Source: Peptostreptococcaceae bacterium
Lineage (GTDB): Bacteria; Bacillota; Clostridia; Peptostreptococcales; Acidaminobacteraceae
DNA: 64,000 nt
Direction of reading: 5' to 3'
Assembly: GCA_027064135.1 (NCBI GenBank)
Contig: JAMOQG010000145.1
Span: forward strand, 1 to 64,000
Position 1 is the first letter of the stretch. Every line of letters starts with the position of its first letter. A program made the translations under genes and the position numbers. A model generated the notes under the pieces. That model was given only the letters and a program-made list of their open reading frames with translations, was not told the origin of the DNA and made no database searches. Positions 1 through 8,495 of the stretch are shown here, piece by piece.

Positions 1-64
1 TGTTCTTATTATGATTCGTTCAGGTCACATAGATCATTTAAGAGCTTTTAAAACGGTTGCTTAA
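1..64 (+). CDS. 3' end of an unidentified plus-strand gene (partial)
   Basis: An open frame enters from the left edge and ends at TAA (62-64), giving the C-terminal residues VLIMIRSGHIDHLRAFKTVA. I do not recognise the family from 20 residues. It is the only plus-strand coding sequence in the first 27 kb and converges on the minus-strand genes that follow. The next ~135 bases hold no gene that I can see, only a weak AACTTG/CAAGTT inverted repeat (114-138). Confidence 0.4.
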   Translation, partial: VLIMIRSGHIDHLRAFKTVA

Positions 65-200
65 TTTATTACTTATTCATATTTGAAAAACTTAATATCT
101 ACATTCTTAGTTTAACTTGCTTATTTTAATAACAAGTTGTTAATAGTCTGTTTCGCAATTGCCTAATCGATACATATCATCACTGTATATATACCAAAAA

Positions 201-241
201 AAAAATTAGATACTCAAAAATATTTTTAATATCTAATTTTT
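201..241. terminator. Bidirectional intrinsic terminator
   Basis: A 12-bp perfect stem (AAAAATTAGATA paired with TATCTAATTTTT, 201-212 and 230-241) with a 17-nt loop. On the minus strand it is followed by a run of T, so it should end the GH18/small-protein transcript. It could also serve the plus-strand gene arriving from the left edge. Confidence 0.65.
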
Positions 242-248
242 ATACTAT

Positions 249-440
249 TTAATTTTCATCGTAAATTATATTCTTAATTTCAACCATACCTAAATCTTTT
301 GCTCTTTCTATAATTTCACTATCACTAAGTTCTTTATTAAACCGTTCAGCAGCTATATTTAAAATACCAAACATAATTAAACTCATACCCATAATCAAAA
401 TTAAAAAATAATATGAAAGTTTTTTATAATTCAATTTCAT
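249..440 (-). CDS. Small single-pass membrane protein, 63 aa
   Basis: The protein has a basic start (MKLNYKKLSYY), one hydrophobic helix (about residues 10-30) and a polar tail with the pattern SDSEIIERAKDLGMVE. That tail resembles the short EIIERAKELGM-type segment found in small clostridial proteins sometimes labelled MltG-like, but it is far too short to be a lytic transglycosylase. The ATG directly abuts the GH18 stop codon at 441-443, so the two are probably translated from one mRNA. The terminator follows about 10 bases later. Function is unknown. Membrane location is inferred from hydrophobicity only. Confidence 0.6.
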   Translation of the reverse strand: MKLNYKKLSYYFLILIMGMSLIMFGILNIAAERFNKELSDSEIIERAKDLGMVEIKNIIYDEN

Positions 441-2066
441 TTAATCACCAACTTCATCTGAAATAATTTTCCAAATATTTTCTGTTTCAAATCCTTTAGA
501 CCACATTGCAACACCTGCTAAATTTAATTCATTTACAAGTTTTGTTTTTTCTTTTATTGATATCTCTTCTTCAAGCCATACTTTTTTTACTTTTGAATCT
601 TTTATATAACTAACAAAAAACTGCTTTGCCTTATCATCCCAAATAGGCTTAACATCAATATCATTTAATAAATTTCTTTGCCCTTTTAAAGTTATAGTTT
701 TTGATGTTACATCCATTTGATTAACTACTGTTTTTGAAGGAACTTCATACCATATTCTTGTGAAAAAGGGTATTCCCATAATAATTTTTTCGCTATCAAC
801 AATTTCAATAATTTCATTTAATGAATCTTTAACCCAATTGTAAGAAGCAACTGAGCCACTTTCTTTTGAACTTGCCCAATGTTCATCATATGTCATAATA
901 ACTAAATAATCAACTAGCTCTGAAATGCGTAATCTATCATAACATAAAGACCAATTTTCACTTCCACCCATTACTGTAACATCAACACTTACAATAATAT
1001 TCTTTTTAGAAAACTCATAACTTAACTCTGAAATAAACTGAGTAAATTTATCTTTATCTTTCATGTAAATATTTTCGAAATCAATATTAATTCCTTCAAA
1101 TTCATGCTTTTCAAATTCCGTTATAAGATTTTCAATAAATAATTTTCTGCTATTTGAATTATTTAAAAATCTTGACGTCATTTCGATATCACCAAATGTA
1201 TTTGAAACTAGAGGCCATATTTTATAATTGTTATCTTTTGCTGAATTAATATAGTTTTCACTTGATATAGAACTAAAATCTCCAGAATCTGAAGTTAATT
1301 TATACCACGTTGGAGAAATTATATTTAACCCTTTAATTCCACTAATTGTTCTTGAGTCCGAATAAGAATAAATTTGATCCCAAGTCATTATAATTTTATC
1401 CTTATTAGAAAGAGCTAATTCTTTTTTTGCTTTTATTTCAGTTATATTTTTTAAATCATCTTTTTTAATATAACCATATTCAAAGTTTTCATTATAACCA
1501 TAATACCAATTTTCATCTACTTCTGAAACTATAAATTCCTCATCAAGTATTACTACTTTAGTTTTATCACTTTCAATATTATTATATTTATATAAAAACG
1601 CTTCTTTATTTATTTTACCTTTTAAACTATTTCCATTTTCATTTTTAATTAATACTAATTTGTTATCTTCACTATAATATGATTTAATACCAAATTCTCT
1701 TTCAAGTAAATTATAATCAATAAAAACTTCACCTTTAATAATTTTAATATTCTTATCATCTAGGTCAAATCTAAATAACTTATCTCTATTTGAAAGAGTT
1801 ATTATCTTATTATTAAAATCGAAATCATAATCTACATTCCTATTATTTATCAATTTAATAGGTAAATATTCAATTTCATTATTATAAATAATTTGATTAA
1901 AATAATTCTCACTTTTAATAAAAGTTTTTAATTCAAAATCATTTTCAACAATTATTTTAAATTCATCACATTTTGTAATTTTTATAGTATTATCCTCATA
2001 GTTAATATAATAATAAGCTAAGAACCCTATTACTAAAATTAAAATAAAAATTATTATTTTTTTCAT
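441..2066 (-). CDS. Membrane-anchored GH18-family glycoside hydrolase with stalk and SH3 domains
   Basis: Predicted extracytoplasmic hydrolase acting on cell-wall or chitin-like GlcNAc polymers. An N-terminal hydrophobic segment (IIIFILILVIGFLAYYYI) acts as anchor or signal. About residues 55-145 resemble the copper-amine-oxidase N-terminal-like stalk domain, about 155-205 an SH3-like domain, and the rest a GH18 barrel. The GH18 motif DxxDxDxE appears as GINIDFE near residue 330, ending in the catalytic Glu, and the strand MTYDEHW also fits. The ORF track starts at GTG 2075. I prefer ATG 2066, which has a GGGG just upstream, but neither start has a strong ribosome binding site. This architecture recalls spore or cell-wall GH18 proteins of Clostridia. 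The substrate is inferred. Confidence 0.8.
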   Translation of the reverse strand: MKKIIIFILILVIGFLAYYYINYEDNTIKITKCDEFKIIVENDFELKTFIKSENYFNQIIYNNEIEYLPIKLINNRNVDYDFDFNNKIITLSNRDKLFRFDLDDKNIKIIKGEVFIDYNLLEREFGIKSYYSEDNKLVLIKNENGNSLKGKINKEAFLYKYNNIESDKTKVVILDEEFIVSEVDENWYYGYNENFEYGYIKKDDLKNITEIKAKKELALSNKDKIIMTWDQIYSYSDSRTISGIKGLNIISPTWYKLTSDSGDFSSISSENYINSAKDNNYKIWPLVSNTFGDIEMTSRFLNNSNSRKLFIENLITEFEKHEFEGINIDFENIYMKDKDKFTQFISELSYEFSKKNIIVSVDVTVMGGSENWSLCYDRLRISELVDYLVIMTYDEHWASSKESGSVASYNWVKDSLNEIIEIVDSEKIIMGIPFFTRIWYEVPSKTVVNQMDVTSKTITLKGQRNLLNDIDVKPIWDDKAKQFFVSYIKDSKVKKVWLEEEISIKEKTKLVNELNLAGVAMWSKGFETENIWKIISDEVGD

Positions 2067-2087
2067 TTTCCCCACTTTATCCCAAAT

Positions 2088-2197
2088 TGTGGATAACTTG
2101 TATTGTTTATGCTATTTTATCCACATTTCATTATTTTTTTTTTAAGTAAATATCCACTTTTCTTAAAGTTTTCAACACTATTCACATCTTATCCACA
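2088..2197. promoter_or_regulatory. Cluster of DnaA boxes
   Basis: The 122-bp gap between the AMMECR1-fusion gene and the GH18 gene holds three perfect copies of the consensus DnaA box TTATCCACA: 2117-2125 and 2189-2197 on the plus strand, and 2088-2096 on the minus strand. Near matches with two mismatches lie at 2150-2158, 2169-2177 and 2178-2186. A T/A-only stretch lies at about 2130-2150. Three perfect 9-mers in so short a space are not expected by chance. The cluster covers the likely promoter region of the GH18 gene. Confidence 0.75.
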
Positions 2198-3610
2198 TTA
2201 TTTATGTCTAGTTACCCTGAACTTTTCCACAATATAATCCTCAGTTTTATTAATTCCTGCTTTTCTTAATACAATATCAAGTTGTTTTTCTACCGTATCA
2301 ACACCATCTAAATTTGGTAGCAAAAGTCCTCTTTTATAACCGCTTTCAACAATTATTCCATACTTTTTAACATCTAATTCTTTTAAATCATTTACTTTTT
2401 CACTTTTTTCTAAAATATCCACAGAAATTACTAACTCATTTAATTCATATTCTTCAACTTCATTAAATCTAGGATCTTTAGTTGAAGCTTCAATTGCATT
2501 TCTTACAATTTCTTTTGCAATATTTTTTTCTACACCCATACCAGTGGTTCCAATACACCCCCTTAATAAAGAATGCTTTTTAATCGATACAAAAACACCG
2601 GCTCTTTTTTTTAGCATTTCAACCGGTAAATTCATGTTAAAAACATCTATTTTCTTTCCATTTTTAATATATTCTTCAATTGTAGTTCTTGCGAGTTTCA
2701 CATACTCATCTTCATTTTCAACAATTTTTTTCTGCTTTATTATTTCATCATTTAATAAAATATCATATATCTTTTTAGAATTATTATTAATAAAATTTTT
2801 AAAAGAAACTACTCCATAGCCAACACCAAAAGATCCTTCATATGATAAGACTTCAGATTCATAATCATAACCATCAAGAGTTCCAAGCAATGTATCTATT
2901 GATCTTTTTCCGCATTCTGAAGCTTCATTTACAAAATAAGCATCCATATTTAAAATACTTCTTATATCTTTTTCATTTAAATAATTAATTATTTTCTTAT
3001 CAAATAAAACACCATTTGGAGAATAAGTATACGGACCTTTATTTGACAATTTATGTGATAAATCTCCACTTGCAATAAATACAATTTTTTTATTAGTATT
3101 TTCACAAGCTTTTCTAATCGCCATTCCAAATTTATAATGTTCTATATATGAAAGTCCACTGTAATTAATATGAACAAGATTATAATTACTATATATTTTT
3201 TCAATATAATATAGCGGTACAATTATTCCGTGATCAATTTCATCAGTTATATTAAAACGTTTTACTAAATCGTTATCAAGTTTTGCAATAGGTATATTTT
3301 CTAATAAACTTTCAGCAAATATTTCTTCAACTAGAGAAATTTCATTTTCTTTTTTTAATTCAATATTTTCATATCCAAATTTTCCTAAATTACCATATAG
3401 TGAATCTTTATAATTAATAGTAAAAGCATCTGAAAAAACCGTTCCATGTGGAGTAATAACAATAATTGTATCAGGTTTCATATTTTTAATTTCATTTGCG
3501 ATCTTTTCTATAGCATCTTTTGTTTTTTTAACAACTAAAACATCCTCTTTACCTATCATATCAATTATAATAGGGGGATGAGGCATAATGTAACCTGCTA
3601 TTATTGACAT
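2198..3610 (-). CDS. Fusion of a LigB/MEMO-type domain and an AMMECR1 domain (AmmeMemoRadiSam system)
   Basis: Residues 1-270 resemble the class III extradiol dioxygenase (LigB/MEMO) fold, with candidate metal-binding histidines in MPHPP (H11), TPHG (H55), DHG (H127) and SGDLSH. Residues about 300-470 are an AMMECR1 domain with the hallmark LRGCIGT (349-355) and a RVTRHK end. The family is one part of the AmmeMemoRadiSam set, normally with a radical-SAM protein. The biochemical role is not something I can state. It is last in an operon with the MazG-like gene (7-nt gap) and the alanine-dehydrogenase-like gene. Its stop codon abuts a DnaA box. No radical-SAM partner is in this window. Confidence 0.85.
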   Translation of the reverse strand: MSIIAGYIMPHPPIIIDMIGKEDVLVVKKTKDAIEKIANEIKNMKPDTIIVITPHGTVFSDAFTINYKDSLYGNLGKFGYENIELKKENEISLVEEIFAESLLENIPIAKLDNDLVKRFNITDEIDHGIIVPLYYIEKIYSNYNLVHINYSGLSYIEHYKFGMAIRKACENTNKKIVFIASGDLSHKLSNKGPYTYSPNGVLFDKKIINYLNEKDIRSILNMDAYFVNEASECGKRSIDTLLGTLDGYDYESEVLSYEGSFGVGYGVVSFKNFINNNSKKIYDILLNDEIIKQKKIVENEDEYVKLARTTIEEYIKNGKKIDVFNMNLPVEMLKKRAGVFVSIKKHSLLRGCIGTTGMGVEKNIAKEIVRNAIEASTKDPRFNEVEEYELNELVISVDILEKSEKVNDLKELDVKKYGIIVESGYKRGLLLPNLDGVDTVEKQLDIVLRKAGINKTEDYIVEKFRVTRHK

Positions 3611-3617
3611 ATTCTCA

Positions 3618-3935
3618 CTATCCTTTCATATATCCTTTCTTAATTAATTTTTCTATATGTTTACTTATTTTCGCGTCAATATCAATATCATACTTTTCTT
3701 CAAGCACAAACATCATGGAAATTGCAACTTGTGCAACATCTAGAAGTTCCATACTAATTTTATCATAAATTTCTTCATGTTCCATAATCACATCTTCGCC
3801 ATTCATTCCTCTAAATTTTCCAATTACTTGAGCAAGTTCACCAGCTTCTTCCATTAATTTTAATGCTGTAGATTCTAAATTAGGTTCTAGATTGTTTAAT
3901 TTTGGTAAACTTATGCTTTTATATTCTTTAGTCAT
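3618..3935 (-). CDS. MazG-like nucleotide pyrophosphohydrolase domain protein
   Basis: A 105-aa all-alpha protein of the MazG/NTP-PPase superfamily, expected to hydrolyse a nucleoside triphosphate (or relative) to the monophosphate and pyrophosphate. The Mg-binding pattern is visible as KLMEEAGELAQ near residues 27-37 and as MELLDVAQVAISM near 80-92. The length suits a single-domain form. It sits 8 nt after the alanine-dehydrogenase-like gene and 7 nt before the AMMECR1 fusion, so the three are cotranscribed. The substrate is unknown; it may be a housekeeping enzyme for non-canonical nucleotides. Confidence 0.75.
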   Translation of the reverse strand: MTKEYKSISLPKLNNLEPNLESTALKLMEEAGELAQVIGKFRGMNGEDVIMEHEEIYDKISMELLDVAQVAISMMFVLEEKYDIDIDAKISKHIEKLIKKGYMKG

Positions 3936-3943
3936 ATTTTCTC

Positions 3944-5047
3944 CTAACTTTTTTTATAAAACTCATACGAAGATCTATATAATGCACGTTCATAATATAT
4001 ATTTGATTTAATATTTAAATCCTTATATCCTTTATTAATTAAAACTTTCAAAATTGGTAACATTTGTTTACCATATCTTTTCATTGATGGTATTGGATAA
4101 ACTCCAGGCCAAGCATTGCAGCTTACTACAGTTCGTCTATTATCGGTACACACTAGTTTTTCTACTTCACCATATATTTTATCATTTTCATTAAACACAT
4201 ATTGATCAAGTGTCCCAGTTGGAATTCCTTCAATTGCTTTCACTTGCGGAGGATATTTTTCAAAATCATATGGATCTGCAGTAATATCTAAAATAACTGC
4301 ATCCTTTTTTAAAATGCCAATCATTTCATTATTAATTATAAATTCAGAGGTGTCTCTTCTTGTAGATGCATCAACAATAATATCTAAACTTTTCAATTCA
4401 TTTTCAAATAATTCCATATTGCTAGTAATACTTCTATTCAAAAAAATAATTCTCATACCAAAATAAGCCTCTTTGAATTCTTTTAGTCTCATATTTGATA
4501 ACTCTTTAAAAGCTTTTGCAACATTTAATCCTACATTACCCATTCCAATTATTCCAACATTAACAGTTCTTGGAATAAATTTATTCTTAAACTTTTTTTC
4601 TAATTCATTAAGTGCACTGTTCGCACCATTAAAAGCTGTAAAATATGCATTAACAACTATACGCTTATTATCATCATCCAACATTGTATCCATTGAAAAT
4701 GAAATAATCCCAAATTTTTTTAATAATAAATTTCTTCTTTCACGAGTAATATAATGTAACATTGAAATGAGAACGGCTCCACGCTTTAAATTTTTCAATT
4801 CATCATTTTCTGGTGCTCTTAGAACTATCACATAATCCATAGAAAAAACTTCTTTTCTTGATGCAAATTTTATATTTTTATTCGCATTGTAATAATCTTT
4901 TTCTGTAAACCCTATCTTAAATCCATAATCGAATTCAAGCCAAATATCAATATCAAACTCTTCTAACTTTTTAAAAAAATCAGGTAAAAAAGCACGTTTT
5001 TCATTAATTTCTTTAGCAATTCTTAAAAATCCAAAACTTTTTCTCAT
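3944..5047 (-). CDS. Alanine dehydrogenase/PNT-like NAD(P)-binding oxidoreductase
   Basis: The N-terminus (KEINEKRAFLPDFFKKL) resembles the substrate domain of the alanine dehydrogenase/pyridine nucleotide transhydrogenase family. A Rossmann dinucleotide motif GIIGMGNVGLNVAKAF follows near residue 170. N5-(carboxyethyl)ornithine synthase and similar amino-acid dehydrogenases belong to the same superfamily, so the exact reaction is open. ORF-track start 5053 is unlikely: GAGGAG touches that ATG, whereas ATG 5047 has a 6-nt spacing. It is first in a three-gene operon with its own promoter (5077-5104). Confidence 0.65.
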   Translation of the reverse strand: MRKSFGFLRIAKEINEKRAFLPDFFKKLEEFDIDIWLEFDYGFKIGFTEKDYYNANKNIKFASRKEVFSMDYVIVLRAPENDELKNLKRGAVLISMLHYITRERRNLLLKKFGIISFSMDTMLDDDNKRIVVNAYFTAFNGANSALNELEKKFKNKFIPRTVNVGIIGMGNVGLNVAKAFKELSNMRLKEFKEAYFGMRIIFLNRSITSNMELFENELKSLDIIVDASTRRDTSEFIINNEMIGILKKDAVILDITADPYDFEKYPPQVKAIEGIPTGTLDQYVFNENDKIYGEVEKLVCTDNRRTVVSCNAWPGVYPIPSMKRYGKQMLPILKVLINKGYKDLNIKSNIYYERALYRSSYEFYKKS

Positions 5048-5076
5048 TTTCATCTCCTCGTATTATAACTAATTTA

Positions 5077-5104
5077 ATTATATCATACATGAAAAGTTTT
5101 ACAA
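5077..5104 (-). promoter_or_regulatory. Promoter of the AlaDH-like/MazG/AMMECR1 operon
   Basis: On the minus strand TTGTAA (5099-5104), a 16-nt spacer and TATAAT (5077-5082) fit a vegetative sigma-A promoter, about 25 nt before the first start codon. The -35 overlaps the end of the T-run of the rpsI terminator. Confidence 0.55.
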
Positions 5105-5134
5105 AAAATAAAAAAGCACCGCATAAAACGGTGC
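5105..5134 (-). terminator. Intrinsic terminator of rplM-rpsI
   Basis: The minus strand reads GCACCG, a 7-nt loop, CGGTGC, then a long T-rich tract (5105-5115), 9 nt after the rpsI stop codon. Confidence 0.85.
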
Positions 5135-5142
5135 ATATTTCT

Positions 5143-5535
5143 CTATCTTTTTGAAAATTGTGGTGATTTTCTTGCTTTTTTCAAACCATATTTCTTTCTT
5201 TCTTTCATTCTTGCATCTCTTGTTAAGAAACCTTCAGCTTTTAAAGTAGGTCTTAACTCAGCATCAAATTGTAATAACGCTCTTGAAATACCATGTCTGA
5301 TAGCTCCAGATTGTCCTTGAAAGCCACCACCTTTTACAGTTACAATAACATCAAATTTATCTAATGTATCAGTAATTTTAAGCGGTCTTTTTAAATCATT
5401 TATTAAAGTCTCGTAGTTAAAATACTCATCTACTTCTCTTTTATTAACTGTTATATTGCCTGTTCCTTCAATTAGTCTTACTCTCGCAACTGATTTTTTT
5501 CTTCTACCAGTTCCTAAATATTGAACTTTAGCCAT
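5143..5535 (-). CDS. rpsI: 30S ribosomal protein S9
   Basis: The start ([20 protein letters not shown]), the central [21 protein letters not shown] and the basic tail [16 protein letters not shown] are diagnostic of S9. The C-terminal SKR is the residue set that reaches toward the P-site tRNA in the ribosome. The length of 130 aa is normal. The gene follows rplM by 15 nt, preceded by a good GGAGGG, and ends at an intrinsic terminator, giving the usual two-gene rplM-rpsI unit. Confidence 0.97.
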   Translation of the reverse strand: MAKVQYLGTGRRKKSVARVRLIEGTGNITVNKREVDEYFNYETLINDLKRPLKITDTLDKFDVIVTVKGGGFQGQSGAIRHGISRALLQFDAELRPTLKAEGFLTRDARMKERKKYGLKKARKSPQFSKR

Positions 5536-5550
5536 TTATATGCCCTCCTT

Positions 5551-5979
5551 TTATAACTCAATTTTAATTGGATTTTGTGCTTCGTGTTGATGTTCATTTC
5601 CAGCATAAACTTTAAGTTTTTTACCCATTGCGTTTCCAAGTTTTGATTTTGGAAGCATGCCTTTAATAGATTTTTCCAATACTTTTTCAGGTTGATTTTC
5701 AAGCATATAGCCATATGATCTTTCTTTTAACCCACCCATGTAACCAGTATGCCATCTAAACATTTTATCAGCTTTTTTATTTCCAGTTAATCTAACTTTC
5801 TCAGCGTTTAAAACAATAACATAATCTCCAGTATCAACATATGGAGTGTAAGTTGGTTTATTTTTTCCAGTTAAAATTGGAGAAATTTTAGAAGACAATC
5901 TACCTAAAGTTTGACCTTCTGCATCAATAACGTACCAATTTCTTTTAACTTCTTCTTTCTTTGCCATAAAAGACTTCAT
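5551..5979 (-). CDS. rplM: 50S ribosomal protein L13
   Basis: The protein (142 aa) has the L13 signature segments [22 protein letters not shown]-like [19 protein letters not shown] and [11 protein letters not shown]13 is an early assembly protein of the large subunit. An AGGAGG lies 5 nt before the ATG. It is the first gene after a 123-bp gap that holds a promoter-like sequence, so rplM-rpsI can be expressed separately from the upstream truA gene. Confidence 0.97.
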   Translation of the reverse strand: MKSFMAKKEEVKRNWYVIDAEGQTLGRLSSKISPILTGKNKPTYTPYVDTGDYVIVLNAEKVRLTGNKKADKMFRWHTGYMGGLKERSYGYMLENQPEKVLEKSIKGMLPKSKLGNAMGKKLKVYAGNEHQHEAQNPIKIEL

Positions 5980-6057
5980 TGTTACCTCCTAAATTTTTCA
6001 TTTACTTTATATATTTACCTCCGGGAAAGGAATTATAATTATATTTTTACCTATTAT

Positions 6058-6085
6058 AGTTTACCATATTTGTAACTTTTGTCAA
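6058..6085 (-). promoter_or_regulatory. Likely promoter and short leader of rplM-rpsI
   Basis: The minus strand has a perfect TTGACA (6080-6085), then TAAACT at 16-nt spacing (6058-6063) inside TAAACTATAAT. The stronger-looking TATAAT (6053-6058) sits at 21 nt, which is too far for a normal promoter. The ~70-nt leader contains an extra GGAGG about 35 nt before the real one. L13 leaders are known in Firmicutes, but I cannot show a matching fold. Confidence 0.5.
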
Positions 6086-6102
6086 GATTTTAAAAAAGTT
6101 AT

Positions 6103-6837
6103 TTAATATTCAACTTTCTCTAAATAAAGACCATTTGCAGGTGCTGTAAATTTTGCTTTTTTTATATCTTTTTCATTAATAATTTTTTCTAATTCATCCG
6201 CTGTAATTAACCCTCTGCCAACATCTATAAGATTTCCAACAATAGTTCTAACCATTTTATATAAAAACCCATCTCCAATTATCACAATATCAATAAATGA
6301 ATCTTTTTTTATAATAGTAATACTTTCTATCGTTCTAATAGTATTTTCTTTATTTACAGATTTTGCAACAAAACTTCTAAAATCTTTTTTGCCAATAATT
6401 TTCTTAGAAGCTTCAATCATTTTATCAATATCTAATTCATAGGGAAAGTGATAATAATAATTATTAAGAAACACATCTTTTTCAATACTATTATAAATTT
6501 TATATCTATATGTCTTTTTTTTAGCGCTAAACCTTGCATGAAATTCTTTATTAACTTCTTCAATATTTTTTATAAAAATATCATCCGCTAAATTTTTATT
6601 TAAAATATACTTAAATTTCTCAAGTGGTATTTTTAAATCCATTTCAAAACTTGCAACCTGTCCAATGCTATGAACAAATTTATCAGTTCTTCCTGAACCA
6701 TGTACTCTTATATTTTGATATGTTATTTTCTTAAATATTCTTTCAATTTCTTTTTGAACAGTTCTTTTATCATTTAATTTTTGCCATCCATAAAACTTGG
6801 ATCCATCATACTCAATCGTCATTCTATAATTTTTCAT
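6103..6837 (-). CDS. truA: tRNA pseudouridine synthase A (positions 38-40)
   Basis: Converts uridines 38-40 in the anticodon arm of tRNAs to pseudouridine. The core MTIEYDGSKFYGWQ, the catalytic aspartate in GSGRTDKFVHS (D52) and KMVRTIVGNLIDVGRG are all present. The usual GRTDAGVHA reads GRTDKFVHS, a small deviation that keeps the Asp. The ORF-track start at 6876 would overlap ecfT; ATG 6837 (MKNYRMTIEY) gives the normal N-terminus 1 nt after the ecfT stop, so the two are translationally coupled. Confidence 0.95.
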   Translation of the reverse strand: MKNYRMTIEYDGSKFYGWQKLNDKRTVQKEIERIFKKITYQNIRVHGSGRTDKFVHSIGQVASFEMDLKIPLEKFKYILNKNLADDIFIKNIEEVNKEFHARFSAKKKTYRYKIYNSIEKDVFLNNYYYHFPYELDIDKMIEASKKIIGKKDFRSFVAKSVNKENTIRTIESITIIKKDSFIDIVIIGDGFLYKMVRTIVGNLIDVGRGLITADELEKIINEKDIKKAKFTAPANGLYLEKVEY

Positions 6838-6838
6838 A

Positions 6839-7639
6839 TTACCAAACCATTTTAAAAGCAAATAAAAAAGCAACATATAAAATTAGAACAAAACTTCCAA
6901 TTAAATCTTTTTTTGTATATTTTAAAACTTTCAATTGAGTTCTATTATCTCCACCTCTATAACATCTTGCTTCCATAGCCATAGCTAAGTCATCAGCTCT
7001 TTGAAATGCTGAAATGAATAATGGTACTAACAAAGGAATTAATCCTTTAGCTCTACTAATTATACTCCCGCTTTCAAAATCGGCGCCCCTAGCCATTTGT
7101 GCTTTCATAATCTTATCAGTCTCTTCTAAAAGAGTTGGAATAAATCTTAAAGAAATTGTCATCATCATAGCTAGTTCATGCGCTGGCAAACCAATTCTTT
7201 TAAATGGATTTAGAAGTTTTTCAATACCATCTGTAAGTTTTAATGGTGAAGTTGTTAAAGTTAAAAGTGATGTGCCTATAATCAGAAATACAAGTCTTAT
7301 TGCCATAAAAAACCCTCTATATAAACCTTCATCAGTAATTTTAACTATTTTATATTGAAAAATTATTTTACCTGGAGTAAAAAAAACATTAATTACAAAC
7401 GCAAATATAATAATCAACATTATTGGTTTTAATCCTTTTAAAATATATTTAACAGGAATTTTTGACATCTTTATTAAAAGTGCAATAAATAATGTAACAA
7501 CACCATATCCAATAATATTTTCAACTGCAAATATTGAAATCATATATATGAAACTGGCAATTATTTTAAACCTTGGATCTAAATCATGTATAACAGATTC
7601 ACTCGGGTAATATTGACCAACCGTAATATCTCTAATCAT
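6839..7639 (-). CDS. ecfT: ECF transporter transmembrane subunit EcfT
   Basis: Integral membrane scaffold that joins the two ATPases to exchangeable vitamin- or metal-binding S-components. Five or so hydrophobic helices are visible, and the coupling signatures AQMARGADF and AMEARCYRGG (the Ala-Arg-Gly-type motifs contacting EcfA) are intact. The start at ATG 7639 is favoured over GTG 7648 because AGAGGTGAT sits at the right distance. This overlaps the ecfA2 stop. No S-component gene is next to it, as is usual for the group II ECF module. Confidence 0.93.
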   Translation of the reverse strand: MIRDITVGQYYPSESVIHDLDPRFKIIASFIYMISIFAVENIIGYGVVTLFIALLIKMSKIPVKYILKGLKPIMLIIIFAFVINVFFTPGKIIFQYKIVKITDEGLYRGFFMAIRLVFLIIGTSLLTLTTSPLKLTDGIEKLLNPFKRIGLPAHELAMMMTISLRFIPTLLEETDKIMKAQMARGADFESGSIISRAKGLIPLLVPLFISAFQRADDLAMAMEARCYRGGDNRTQLKVLKYTKKDLIGSFVLILYVAFLFAFKMVW

Positions 7640-8495
7640 CACTATCACCTCTTAAATGTTTTAAAATAACATTTTTTGCTTCTTCAACATTTAAAACAGT
7701 TTCATTTATATTATAGCCTCTTAAATTAAGTTTATTAATCAATTCTGTAACCTGAGGAACTCCAAGACCAATATCCGTTAATAATTCATATTCTTTAAAA
7801 ACAGAGCGTACATCACCATCTAGTACTTTCTTCCCTTTATCAAGAACTATAAGTCTATCAACTAAATTAGCTACTTCATCCATAGAATGTGAAATTAATA
7901 AAACTGTAACTTTTTTCTTTTTATTAAGCAATTTAATTTGTTTAAGTATTTCATCTCTAGCTTTTGGATCTAATCCTGCTGTTGGTTCATCAAGTATTAA
8001 AACTTCAGGATTCATTGCTAAAACTCCTGCAATGGCAACTCGCCTTTTTTGACCTCCACTTAATTCAAAAGGAGAAACTTGATTAAGCTTTTCAAAATCA
8101 AGCCCTACAAGTTTCATTGATTCTCTTACTCTAATATCTATTTCATCAGCTTTTAAATTTAAATTTTTAGGACCAAATGCAATATCCTTATAAACAGTTT
8201 CCTCAAAAAGTTGATATTCTGGATATTGAAATACTAAACCAACTTTTTTTCTTATATCACTTTTTTTAACCTTTTTATCGGTTAAATCAATATCGTTAAT
8301 AAATATTTTACCTTTTGATGGTTTATAAAGACCATTAATAGTTTGAATTAAAGTTGATTTTCCAGACCCTGTATGTCCAATAATTCCAACAAATTCTCCG
8401 TTTTCAACATCAAAACTAATATTATTAACTGCAATAGTTTCAAAAGGCATTCCTTCATCATATATATAACTTAAATTTTCTATTTTAATTGACAT
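7632..8495 (-). CDS. ecfA2: ECF transporter ATPase EcfA2
   Basis: ABC ATPase powering the ECF importer. Walker [10 protein letters not shown], signature [14 protein letters not shown] and Walker [11 protein letters not shown] are intact, followed by the switch His in LLISHSMDE. It starts 16 nt inside the upstream ATPase gene and overlaps ecfT at its end, so ecfA1-ecfA2-ecfT-truA are tightly coupled. Paralogue assignment follows the usual gene order (A1 first, A2 second). Confidence 0.93.
   Translation of the reverse strand: MSIKIENLSYIYDEGMPFETIAVNNISFDVENGEFVGIIGHTGSGKSTLIQTINGLYKPSKGKIFINDIDLTDKKVKKSDIRKKVGLVFQYPEYQLFEETVYKDIAFGPKNLNLKADEIDIRVRESMKLVGLDFEKLNQVSPFELSGGQKRRVAIAGVLAMNPEVLILDEPTAGLDPKARDEILKQIKLLNKKKKVTVLLISHSMDEVANLVDRLIVLDKGKKVLDGDVRSVFKEYELLTDIGLGVPQVTELINKLNLRGYNINETVLNVEEAKNVILKHLRGDSDD

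Noticed and set aside
2088-2197. Chromosomal origin of replication (oriC)
   Set aside because: The DnaA boxes are real, but there is no dnaA, dnaN, rpmH or gyrase gene nearby, and an origin here would make the ribosomal and RNA polymerase operons head-on with replication. Kept as a DnaA-box cluster of unknown role.
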